DNA of 64,000 nt from Ulota crispa (Eukaryota > Streptophyta > Bryopsida > Orthotrichales > Orthotrichaceae): contig OY987246.1 of NCBI GenBank assembly GCA_963920765.1, positions 7,442,501 through 7,506,500 on the forward strand. Reading direction: 5' to 3'. Shown here piece by piece: positions 23,859 through 34,972 of this stretch. The first letter of the stretch is position 1. The number at the start of each line of letters is the position of its first letter. Under the pieces are notes generated by a model. It made no database searches and was not told the origin of the DNA. It saw only the letters and a list, made by a program, of their open reading frames with translations. Both the position numbers and the translations under genes were made by a program.

Positions 23859-24496
23859 CGCCTCCCGAAATCCTGCAAAACGACAGGTTACAGAAAACGT
23901 TGGACACTCAAACACTCGAAGCAACTTCTTCTGAGAACAAAGAGTAGTGCAAGTACAATTGCAAGAGAAACAAGATGATTCACAGACCACTGGTAATTTT
24001 TCAACCAACGGGCATGGCGATTCTGTGCTCTCTCGTGTCTCAAAATTGACCTAAACACAACTTAGGTGCGCAGTCAATAACTTCCTCAACGCTGAATTCC
24101 AGATGAACAAGTTATGAGACCATTGTTAACACCGCCCCTCCCTGCACCACCAAATTTGGCATCCAAACTACATGCTGCAATCTCGAGCAACCGAAATCTG
24201 GAAAAGTTGACAAACTCACAGTTGAAATGAAAACTATTACTCGGGATTCGAAGCCATGGACATCCTTGGATCTTAAACCCGCGGTGAGCGTTCTCAAATT
24301 AGTACCTGGATTACTTGTTACATCGTCACAAACCCTACATTTCCCACTCGGGAAGGTAATCGCCACAAGCATCGATTGTGCAAGGGCAATTGGAAACGAT
24401 ACCAGGAGTAAAAGGAAGGAGCACAATTAGGAAAAGGAAAGATGAAACTCCGAGAAAAGGGGGACTCGCGATGTGTAAAACTCAATTCTGAAAAAC
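23859..24496. other. 5' flank of the folate gene
   Basis: Probably contains the 5' UTR, a 5'-UTR intron and the promoter of the minus-strand gene ending at 23858. No protein is supported here. Confidence 0.4.
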
Positions 24497-24731
24497 TATA
24501 CGGTGCATGACACTTATAACCAACAACTCCCAATTCAAAGTGGTTAGTCTAAGGCTTTGTCAAAAAAAAAGTTATCAAAAATTCAAGTTCACCAAGATGA
24601 AATCTAGAAAGTGTAGGGTTTTTCTCACTTGATGGTGGAATTACTTTCTAACTGATGAGTATATGTGTTGTGCTTTAATATTTCTTATTTGGCCAATAGT
24701 TGTTGGTTACAAGTGTCATGCACTATAAGAT
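24497..24731. mobile_element. Short inverted-repeat element
   Basis: Inverted ends share GTGCATGACACTTATAACCA on the left and GTGCATGACACTTGTAACCA read inward from the right, continuing ACAACT. Non-coding. Flanks both contain ACTATA, but the exact duplication is ambiguous. Confidence 0.6.
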
Positions 24732-24983
24732 GATACAAAATGGCAAGGACTATAACTCAAAAAGACCAAAGTCCAAGTAAAACTCGTTTGTATTGCGATT
24801 AATGGGAGGAAGAAGGTCACGATAACAATTCTCTGAGGGTTGTAAATCACATTACAGTGCGGTGAGACGCTCAATTCTGCGACAAAAATTAGCGCATTGC
24901 CATCAAATTCGTCCCAAACATTCTAAAGTCACCGACAAGCGTGCCTTGAAGCCCAATGGTGTACCTCAATTGCAAAATCCTAA

Positions 24984-25285
24984 GAGCATCTCCACTGGTG
25001 GCTCTGGCTCGCTCAAAGTGGATGAAAAGTAGCCAGGCCCCTCTCAAACTCTCTTATTTGGCGAGTCTAGCAGCCACTCTCCAAGCCGCTATTCATACAC
25101 TATTCACCTTAAGTTTAGTGCGTTTTATTCTCTACTTCCCTAGATAAGTGGTCAACTGTTTATTTATGGAGTGTGTTTGAATGTAAGGCCACCTTTTCAA
25201 AGAGCATGGGTGGAGATTGAGAGCCTTTAGGCCTTGCCAAACCAAAAGGAAAACTTTGAGCAAGTCTGGACTGGTGGAGATGCTC
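24984..25285. mobile_element. Tourist-like MITE (PIF/Harbinger)
   Basis: Ends GAGCATCTCCACTGGTGG and, read inward from the right, GAGCATCTCCACCAGTCC, with a direct TAA on each side (24981..24983 and 25286..25288). A 3-bp TAA target with GAGCATCTCCA-type ends is characteristic of Tourist elements in plants. Confidence 0.85.
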
Positions 25286-25363
25286 TAAACCCTGGCAAGC
25301 TTGGCCTTTAGCCCTTCCAGCTGAATGCCAGTTTGGGGCGCCAAAGGATTTCATTAAATAAGC

Positions 25364-25736
25364 TTAACCCCTAAACATAAACGTCGAGGAGGACAAAAAA
25401 CGTCCTTTGGCTCTAAAAAAAGATTATGTGATTCAGAAAAAAGTTGTTTTTCATTTGATTATTTTTCAAAAGTGACCATAAACACATGGTCCATCATGGA
25501 AGACAAAAAACTACGTCTTGAGATGCATTCAATTTTTTTGTAACCCAAATTGTGATAAGATTAAGAAACATGGTGTTAGCTCCCAAGTTGCCATTCTTGC
25601 AATTTTCATGAAGGCACCATGCATTGTTGACTTTTCCAACTTTTTAAAGCAATACTACTGGTGCCCATGTGCAAAACACTGTAGACTGCTACATGCAGGG
25701 CAAGCCACGGTGATCCATTTGTCCTTTACGGGTTAA
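25364..25736 (-). mobile_element. TTAA-flanked DNA element (member C)
   Basis: 373 nt bounded by TTAA (25364..25367, 25733..25736). It is the inverted counterpart of 4967..5333, similar over its whole length with scattered substitutions and small indels. Ends read inward are TTAACCCCTAAACATAAACG and TTAACCCGTAAAGGAC. Confidence 0.8.
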
Positions 25737-25857
25737 GGAGAGAATTACGTGGGGGTTTGGGACCACTCCATTCTACATAATGTATCTTTCCATTCTACTA
25801 TCTCTTTATGTGAGTCCTCACGTGAGTCATTAGTCTTAGGACCTCTTTTCATTACAT

Positions 25858-26490
25858 TGAATATTGCGTTTAGGTTGCTCCACATTAATTTCTTGACATT
25901 TTACACTACATAAGTATTTGCTGTTGCTACAGTAGTTTTTGTCAAAAATTATTGTAACAAACAATTTTTGAAAGACACATCAACAACATTAAAGCTACAA
26001 AAAAACAAACTATTGACATCCAAATAGTAAGCCATGTGAAATCCAAGTATGGAGAGAGTTGCATGTGCCTCCAAGTGGCCAAGTGATGAGTCATGAGGTA
26101 GGTTACTAGGGTAAGGCAACCTAATTATCAAGGCAACCTAAATGCAATATTTAGTAAATTTAGTATATACTAAACATTGCATTTAGGTAGCCTTGACAAT
26201 TAGGTTGTCTTACCCTAGTAAGTTACTTCATGCCTCTTTGCTTAGCCACTTGGAAGCGCACTTGGCTTTTTAGATACTAGGATTTCACATGGTTTACAAC
26301 CTTGATGCCACTAGTTTTTATTTCAACAACATTGCTGTTGTTGTTAAGTCCTTATTGTTGTTAATATTTGCTTATTATAGTATTAACTAATGCAAATTAT
26401 TGTAGTATAAGTAAGTATTTATATAGTGCAAAATGTCAATAAACTAATCCAAGGCAATCTAATTGCATTATTTAGTACAATGATTAAGGG
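25858..26490. repeat. Large foldback: two head-to-head inverted-repeat units
   Basis: The motif AATATTGCATTTAGGTTGCC, or its complement, occurs four times: near 25862 (forward), 26130 (reverse), 26170 (forward) and 26455 (reverse). The two units, about 290-300 nt each, face one another around a centre near 26155 (AGTATATACT). The inner arms pair over at least 50 nt. It is non-coding. Either nested insertion of one MITE next to another, or an element that fused as an inverted dimer. Confidence 0.7.
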
Positions 26491-26639
26491 TTATGACCAA
26501 GGCATTTTAAATGATATGATTGGTGGAAAAAAGCCACTTGGTCCAAGGTCGCTTTACACTAATGGAAAGAAAGGGAGATGATGATAATAAAAAATGGATG
26601 AGAAATTAGTGAAATGGAATCCTACATGTCATAAAATGA

Positions 26640-26791
26640 CACTACAAGAAATTGTGTCCTAATTGACATGTCCAAATTGACTAAATGTGTCCAAAATGAC
26701 AAAAAAGACTGTCAAATCGGACAATTTCTGTAGATTTAGCCATGTTGATTTGGACATATTTTTGTCATTTTGGACAATTTCTCTTGTAGTG
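26640..26791. mobile_element. CACTA-type MITE, 152 nt
   Basis: Starts CACTACAAGAAATTGTGTCC and ends as the inverse of CACTACAAGAGAAATTGTCC. TGA lies directly on each side (26637..26639 and 26792..26794), the 3-bp target expected for CACTA elements. No coding capacity. A diverged relative lies at 47661..47806. Confidence 0.88.
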
Positions 26792-27043
26792 TGAATAAGG
26801 TTTCACGATCACCTAGATTTTATGTTGAGAGGACCTCAAGAGGTTCTCTAGTTGGGTTTTTAAGGTGACCAAGCCATCTTAAAAATATGTGGTTTTTTTG
26901 ATTAATCCTTAATGCTATTTATTATTAAGAATGTTTTTTATTATTGATTTACCATTGTGAACATAATTTTTATTACTAAAATGTTGTTCTATTACAAGAA
27001 ATGCAATGTGTGCAAATGCAATCAATTATATACCTGCATGTAA

Positions 27044-28136
27044 CCCCGCAAAATTGCAACATTCATCTAGTCTTTGGCCAACTGAGGAGTGGTTACTGGA
27101 TCATGGCTCTCCAGAATAGGTATGCACTATGTTTTATTCTGTGATCTATGCAGGGATGAGCATGAGGAGACTTATGGCCATCTCTTCTGGAGTTGTGAGT
27201 TAGCCTCAGAAGCATGGAGAAGATATCATCACGCCACACTACTACACAAAGGACCAAAGTACAAGACATGGGAGAAGGCATTGTTAGGGAAATTCAGAGT
27301 TCCCACTTCTGGAGCAAAGGAGCTTCAGTACGTCTATAGTCACCACCCTTGGATTATTCTTTGTGGCTATTTGATTTGGTTCATTTGGATTAAGAGGTGC
27401 CAGAGATGCTTCAACAACAAAACACCCTCAATTGACCATCTCATGGGAAGAACTTGGAGCTCCACGATCCACGCTGGGCTAGCTACATGGAGATCCATCC
27501 ACCAATTCAAGAGAGAAGAAGACACCTTAGTGGCTCTCAAATCCGCCTTCCGGACCAAATGGGTCATTGACCTGCCCCTGTTTTGCAAACCAAACGGTAG
27601 CAAAATCTTTTGGTTTTACGAAACATCAATCCTACTGGCATCTATCTAGAGCCCCCACCAGCTCAATACGGGCCACCACCAGCTACAGAGGCACAGGAAT
27701 CTCCAAGATTTGCAACCAAAAGACACTGCACTCTGAGCATCCCGGAGCCACAACGAACATCCAAAGCCAAAGGTGCACAGGTACAGCCAAATGTGTCCAC
27801 GATGCACTGCGACGGCTAGGGCTCTTCACAGGTCAGAGAAGCGTGGAAAGGAGCAACACAATGGACACACCCTCCACGTTTGATTACGACTCAAGTAGGA
27901 TCACAACCTACTCCCAGCCTCAGCATCACATCTATGGGTTGCATCTGTGGCAGCACCATTCTAGGCCGTCTCTAACTTGAATCATTCTAAAGTAGAAACA
28001 ACCGGTTTTCATCCCTCACAGGGTTTTTGGCTTTTTCCCCCAAATAAGGGGGTTTTTCATGTACTCCAATTTCATCCTAATTTATGATCTTGACGTCTCT
28101 GGACGATCCGGTTTTTCCCCCGTAAGGGGCTTTTTC
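27044..28136 (+). mobile_element. 5'-truncated LINE with 17-bp target duplication
   Basis: TATATACCTGCATGTAA occurs perfectly on both sides (27027..27043 and 28137..28153). Inside, an open frame of about 185 codons (to 27649) carries the zinc-binding region found at the C-terminus of plant LINE reverse transcriptases: CDLCRDEHEETYGHLFWSCE followed by LASEAWRRY. The reverse transcriptase and endonuclease parts are missing, a typical 5' truncation. The remainder is 3' UTR with GGGTTTTT/CCCC-rich hairpin-like stretches. It lacks the poly(A) tail usual for plant L1 elements and ends ..GGGGCTTTTTC. Confidence 0.88.
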
Positions 28137-28304
28137 TATATACCTGCATGTAAAGTTTGCAATAGACACACCTCATAAGTATTGATGTCTTATAGAAACC
28201 AAGTCTTGACAATTGTGATTTTTTTTGTTAATACCTCTTTTTGGTGTTTTGAAAAGAATTTTTTAAGAGCTTCACTCATACAAATTTGCAACAAGAACTG
28301 GACA

Positions 28305-29236
28305 TTAACCCTTTAGTGCCCAGTTGACCACTTTTGGGGTGATTTTGGTACTCTATGGTTCTTGTCATCTTTGTTCTATTTAATTTGCAAAAACACAAAA
28401 CATAATGGAGTTGGGGTTTAGTTTGTGCTCCTACTAGAACAAATTTCAAAGCAAGGCATAAAGAAACATGGTAGCTATGCGTGTTTTACATATGAAGCTG
28501 GGAATCTCATACGGATGTAACAAATGAAATACTAATTCAGTGCAATTGTGATGTGGCCCCAAAGCCCACATATTGCACCCAAAGTATCTGGTGCTAACTC
28601 TCTAGCAGCCGTGCAAAAGATGCATGGTTTATTTAGAAGTTCTACGTATGGCGTATTTCAGCTACAACATTGCGTATTCCATGAAATCTTAGGCTCCAAA
28701 GGTTTGCAATGCTAAATGTGGAACCTTGTACCTCAAATGACACCCAATGTAGATGATATTGACCAATCAAATTTTGTGGAAACATGTTCCATGCATGATG
28801 TATTCAACCGTATATGTGTGGCCAGTTCTTATTCTTCCAATGCTCAATTTCACAAATCATGTCGTGAAATGCACAGATTGACTCAAATTTTGTATTTTTT
28901 TTAGAAGTGCAGTAACCTAGAATAGGGCAATAGCCTCTACAAATTTCACCACTATCAAAAGTTTCAATTGCATGATTGACACTAATTAATTAGAGTGTGT
29001 CACGTTTTTGCACAACAAGTTTATTTGGATCATCAAGCTTCTCACAATCCTCACGTGGAATTGTTATGATAGATCAAACTTTTTTTATATATTCATGTTG
29101 CCAAAGTTTATAGCTTTGATATGTCTGGTCCGATCTGATTTTAGAAACACAGATTTTGTCCTTGAATGTGTTTTGCAGACCATATAGTGAAAATTTGAGG
29201 TGCCCCCCAAATGGTTGACGGTCACTAAAGGGTTAA
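28305..29236. mobile_element. TTAA-flanked DNA element (member D)
   Basis: 932 nt with ends TTAACCCTTTAGTGCCCAGT and, read inward, TTAACCCTTTAGTGACCGTC. The first 14 nt are identical. TTAA bounds both sides. The short interior frames look random and no transposase is recognisable. Confidence 0.78.
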
Positions 29237-30125
29237 TGCATTTAAAGGATTTTGAGGCATGCTTGCTCTTTTTAAGTGTATGCATTGGGTTTGGAAGAAT
29301 TGTTTTTATTGCATGACAAGAACAAATTTAAGATAATAAGAGCCATGGGCAATAGCCTAAGTTCTTTAATCAATCCTCAACATGATTTTTAATGAAGATT
29401 TCCATAAATTATGTTCCATAATGATTTCAATTTCATCTAAATCAATCCTGAATTTATCCAATGTGATCATTAATGGTACATTCTATTCAAAACATTATCA
29501 GTTCCAACAAAAATAGATCTTTCTATTTTCTTAGTTTTAGAAAAATTAAGAAATGATGGTTACAAGTCCAATGTTAATCATTTTGATGTTTCATCTAAAC
29601 TTTAAAAAAATTTATTTATTATCAAGAAGTACAAGCATAAAAACAATGACACATAACCTTTTGTCAATATCTCCTATTATTTTACAAGTGTCACATAGTA
29701 ATGCATGTTTACAAGCAATAGTAATGACAAGCTTACAAACATCTCAAATAAAAAGAAACTCATTGCAAGCACATGTGGCTCAAATAGAACAACATGAAAT
29801 TCATATATATGCACAAGATATTCATAAACTATAAGGTATTCTCAAAACCTAAAAAAGGCTCATTGATTTGAGTAGAAGATTCAAGAAGAAGGATTGTAAC
29901 AACAAATTCAAAAAGCCTAGATATAGTAGCAAGAGACCCAGTAAAACCTTGATGAGCAAAATTGCAAAAAGCTTGAGAATCTTTGGTCTTGAGTGAAAGC
30001 CTTGATTTGTCTGCAATGCTAATTAATCATTCAACTAATGTAAAAATCTTAAGCTTTATCACCTCAAAAGATACCAGCTAGTGGAACAAAATAAAAACAA
30101 TGCAACTCTTTTATCATTTGAGTCA
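29237..30125. other. AT-rich spacer between two TTAA elements
   Basis: Very A-rich with scattered short frames of low-complexity composition. I see no gene. Confidence 0.5.
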
Positions 30126-31069
30126 TTAACCCCTAAATGACCAAGTGTCCATTCAAGAGCCACTCAAGAACTAGGGTAGGGTCATATGGAGTTAATTTTT
30201 ATTAGATGTTCTCAAAATGGTTACACAAGGTGTAAATATGTATCCCCCAAATGGAAATGCAAATTTTCCCAATTTGGATGCCCGTTTCAAAAGTTATGCT
30301 GCCTAATAGAATTTGGGCAACTTGGGCAATTTGAGCATCTTTGAAGAATCTTATGCTAAAACTCTCATCAACTTTTGAAATTTGGCATGTACGTAGCTAA
30401 TAAAATATGGTGTACAATTGTCAAAATAAATAAATAAATATAGCTCTCACATCACATTCTAAAGGGAGATAAACTTTGTTAACTATGTTTGGGCAATTTC
30501 AAGAAAAAATATTTTCCTCTAACTTCAAGCCATATTATCTTTCAATTTATAAATTCAAAGCTCTTAAATTTTTTTTTCACACATCCCAAATTTTTATAGT
30601 TCAAATTTCAAAAAAAAAAAGACTTCCTCATTGCACAAGAAATCATGAAAGAATGACTAATGTATTGCCAATTCACTTAATTGTAGGGTGATTTAGAATA
30701 AGCTAGATTGTATAATTGCTTCTAAAATTTTTCATGAGTTGACCTAACATCATATACTTATGAATGGTCAAAAAGATCATTTTTGTGTAGAGCAGAAATT
30801 TACTCTAGGAAGGCTCAAAATCTGCTAACCTTATTTTGGAGGAATGAAAAAAAGTTGATTTTCTCACTTAAAACATTATAATCTTACAATATACGCAGGT
30901 CAAATGGGCTGAATTTTTTTGAACATACCAATTTATCTGTTTTACACGCTTTTGTATGGTTGGTTTTTTTTTTTTAAAGTTTTTTTTATTCAATTTTAGG
31001 CAATGCCCTAAAAATTGGTAGTTTCTGAGATTTTTTCTCAAAAAACACCCTTGGTCCTTTAGATGTTAA
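30126..31069. mobile_element. TTAA-flanked DNA element (member E)
   Basis: 944 nt. Ends TTAACCCCTAAATGACCAAG and, read inward, TTAACATCTAAAGGACCAAG. These inverted ends are imperfect but extend over about 22 nt. It is bounded by TTAA at 30126..30129 and 31066..31069. No recognisable coding sequence. Confidence 0.65.
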
Positions 31070-31454
31070 AGGGGCCTCTTATACCAGTAATTGACTAATT
31101 TTATGTTACTTATACAACTAGTGTTCTAAAATTTATCAAAGCTTTCTTAGATTAAAGACTTGAATACCAAAAACTTGAATTTGGATCTTACCACAAGAGA
31201 TTTCAACAACTCCATACAAAGTCTTGGACAGAAAGTTGTAGTCCTTTTTTCATAATTCTCTTGTGCAATCAATTCTTTACCAAATCTAAAATAAATTACA
31301 CATTTTAAAAGCTTAGAAAAAGGGGAAAGTTTTAGTAAAGTTTGATATAAATCTAATTAGGAGAAGTATTAGAAAGAAAAATTGAAAAAAAACATCAAGC
31401 CATGATTTAAATGCTTTAAAATTTTTTATAAGTTCATCAACAATTTACCAATGA

Positions 31455-32276
31455 CGTTGTGTGAGCAGTGAGCAATGGCCAATGAGCATTGAGCAGTGAG
31501 CAATGAGCACCTAGATTTGAGTATTGAGTGTTCACATTTTACAAAAAAATATTTATTTTTGAGTAATAAAAAGCAAGGTTAGCCTATAAAATAGTAATGG
31601 AACAACTATTAAAATTGAAAAGATCATAAATTAACTTGGAAAAAGAGAGCTTTTATAAATTCATCCACTGTCCAAATAAGGGTCGCAAAGGCAGAAATGG
31701 TAGAAATTCTATTTTATGCACATGAAAGGAACTTTGAAATGGATGAAGAATGAATTTCAGTCATCCATGATCAAAAAACATTCATCCAAACATCCATCCA
31801 AGTATCATTCAATGAATGAGATTATGATGTGGGTTTTGAATACATAATGAATAGGCATGCATAAATAGGACATTAAGACAACCTCCTCAAATTCTAAGGA
31901 GGCTTCAAGTTATGATATATTAACATTTACAAATTCACTTGCACATTACAGACTCCCTCTTTGAAACCAAATAGGGGTGGCCTAGGACCCTCCTCAAAAT
32001 CAAGGAGGTCTTCTTGTACTTGTTATAGGTTTTATAAAGTGCTCCTTGGGATCCAAGGAGCCCTCTTTTGTTTTATTCTTAAATTTTGGTTTTTTTCAAT
32101 TATTATTATTATTATTATTGTTTTTGCAAACCTCTACCTATCCTAAGACCCTCTTCAAAACCCAAGAGGTATTCTTGAGCTTGTTACAAGTATCACAAAA
32201 TGCTCCTCAAAATCTGAGGAGCACTGCATAAAATTTAAAACATTATTATTTTTACAATTAAAATTTAAATTATTTT

Positions 32277-32344
<68 letters not shown>

Positions 32345-33655
32345 TCTTTGCAAATGACCTCTTCATGTCCTAGGACCCTCTTCAGAACCTAGGAGGTATT
32401 TTTGGGCTCATTACAACTTTTGCAAAGTGCTCCTCCAAATCCATTGTTTATTTATTTTTTCTCAACATTTTTTTTTGTTTTTTTGTTTTGCAAGTTACTT
32501 CTACTAGTCCTAGGATCCTCCTTGGAATCTAGGAGGTATTGTTGTACTCCTAATTTGTCTTGTAAAAAAGTCACAAATTTGTTAAAATTGCAAAATATAA
32601 GAAATTTCAACAAAATTTAAGGTTTTAAATAAGAAACTTAGTTGTTTTGCTAAAAATCAATTAAAATGACCTTTCCATAGAGAAAATTTCCAAAATTATG
32701 AGTTTGCTGCCAAGTCAATTTATTAATTTTGTTGATTTAAGGAATCCAAATATAATGAACACAAATTTGCCTTAAATGATTTGTTGTGTTTATACTGTTT
32801 CATTTGGAACTTGAGAAGGTGAAAAATGCTTATGTTAACAAATATAAATTTCATTTGAAAATACTTCACAATCTTTTGCAATGTGGGCTTGAGCTACCCT
32901 ATTTGAAACCTGGGAAGGTGGAGCATGTACAATTGAAGAAATGTAAATTTTATTCTAAAACGTTTGAAAAGGTCCCACAGGTATTACAAGTTACGATGTG
33001 GCCTTGAAGTACTTGATTTGGAACCTGAGAAGGTAGATAATGCAAATTTAAGGAAATGTAAATCTTGTTTTCAACCATTTGACAATGCCCTTTGCAAAAT
33101 TACAAATTGCAATGTGGGCTTAAGCTTTTCTATTCAAAATTTAAAAATGTAAAAAAATGCACATGGAAAAATATGTAAATCTTATTTTAAAGCATTTGAT
33201 ATTGTCTCTTGTAATATTACAAATTGCAATGTGGGTTTGTGCTACCTATTTGAAACTTGAAAAGGTAGAACATTCTTGTACTTGATCTTTTTTCTTTGAA
33301 AAGTGGATATCTATAATTATGTATTCTCTAGTTTTCAAGTACTCTACCTTGATTAATTTTTATGATGTGCCCTCCTAAACGCATTAGCACGATGTTTATT
33401 GTCCTCTTTTCATCTACATTCATTCATTTCATTTTTCACTCATCCAATAGATTTTTCATTTGATCTTTCAATGGACGATTTTCAAAGATCATCAAATATT
33501 TTTCTTTATGTAATGATCACTTTTGCCTATTTACAATTATATGAAGTTCATTAAATTATCATTTTCAATTTCCAAATTTTCAAAAAAATTACCCATTGCT
33601 CAACTCTCACCACTCAACGCTCAAAGCTCATTGCTCACTACTTACACTTTAGCAA
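31455..33655. repeat. Composite repeat block with internal tandem arrays
   Basis: Inverted GAGCAATGAGC-type blocks lie at 31455..31510 and 33595..33650. Inside are four diverged copies of a unit built on CCTAGGACCCTC.TC....AGGAGGTATT, starting near 31980, 32140, 32368 and 32510. An (AT)n run lies at 32281..32341. Five starts of a roughly 115-nt unit (TTGGAACCTGAGAAGGT type) lie at 32804, 32903, 33018, 33133 and 33249. It may be one non-autonomous element carrying subterminal arrays; I found no target duplication. Confidence 0.55.
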
Positions 33656-33922
33656 CCTTGGGTAAGCATCTCTCAATTGTTACCTCTAGCAAATCCTAGT
33701 CCATCCAAAAAAATGTCTTGCTTGAAGTTCTAACCCAACTTTGAAATCTATATCATTGTACATTGAAATTGAATTGTATTTTAAGACTTTTGAAAGGGTT
33801 GCTTTAGACATTGATATCCCTCGCCTTAATTGTCTTCACTTCTGCAGGTTTGGACATGCATTGAAGACCTCTCCATCTCCATTTGAACTCTGAAAGATAT
33901 GCTCATATAAATCCTCAAATGC

Positions 33923-34972
33923 TTACCAAAAAACTTGGAAAGTACGTCCTGTAGCCTCCATTTTGTCTATTTTCTCTTTGAAGTCCATAAATGCATAGTA
34001 AGCAATGTGGCAATCTTCCCAAACAATTGCTAATCTTTTCAACTCTATCAATTCTTCATCTAGTTTGTGGCCAACTTTAGGCAAACCATAGGTAATTTCA
34101 GAAATTGACATTGAAATTAGGTCAACAAGAGGAGAAGCAGTCTGCATGTGGGCACAGAAGATGGATCAATTGATGCAATTTTAGAAGCTAATGCTAAACT
34201 TGAGTCTAGTGGAGGAGAGACAATTTGTGATGTTTGCACAATTTGTGATGCCAACACAATTCGTGATGTTGGCATTGCAGGCAAATCAACTTATGAAGCT
34301 GACATGCATATAATCATAGAGTTTGCATTCAATTTTTCATACATTGCACCTACTTCTTGGACATAGGGCTCTAGTCTACAAGCCTGATTTTGCCCAACTC
34401 CTTTATTTTTCTTTGTTCATTTGAAAAATGATCCAAAAATTCCATATTCAGGAGATTGGTATTGGGGAAGGCTTTTGAATGCTTTTGCAACATAAAACTC
34501 CACACTATCTAGAGGAAAAAGTTGTGGGATAATCAACCATGCCCACTTCTTGGAGTCTTCTAAGGAAACTAACACATATTGTGAATCTATTTGCCAATTT
34601 GCTATGTTTGGTACACTTGATGACCATTGGGTGCCCTCAAGCATTGCCAAATTTTTTGTGTGATGAATCTTTGTGTTTTGGAACATGAGAAATTGAAATA
34701 TGCTGACTTGGAGATGATGCATGATCTTAAGGAGCTGGAGGCGTGGTTGATGTTGCTAGAACTTGAGAAGTGGTGGCGGTTGCAGGAGCTGGAATAGGTA
34801 ATGATGCTTGACCTAAAAATGACCTTCTTCTTTGTCTTTGTGTGCCTAATTTTGGTAGGTAGGAGAATGCCCTAGTCTTGTCTGCAATTGCCCTAGGAAA
34901 CATTGACATTTTTGCTAGTGTTGTTGGTGTATTTGGTGAGGTAGATGGTGGTGGATCTCCATGGTTCTCCAT
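33923..34972 (-). pseudogene. Decayed coding region, unrecognised
   Basis: Three minus-strand open blocks in order from 34972 leftward look protein-like: a Pro/Ser/Thr-rich N-terminus (MENHGDPPPSTSPNTPTT..), a block with WQIDSQYVLVSLEDSKKWAW, and an acidic helical block (DEELIELKRLAIVWEDCHIA) at 33923..34147. They are separated by stops. It is on the same strand as the transposase at 39-43 kb and might be a second transposon gene, but I recognise no domain. Confidence 0.35.
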
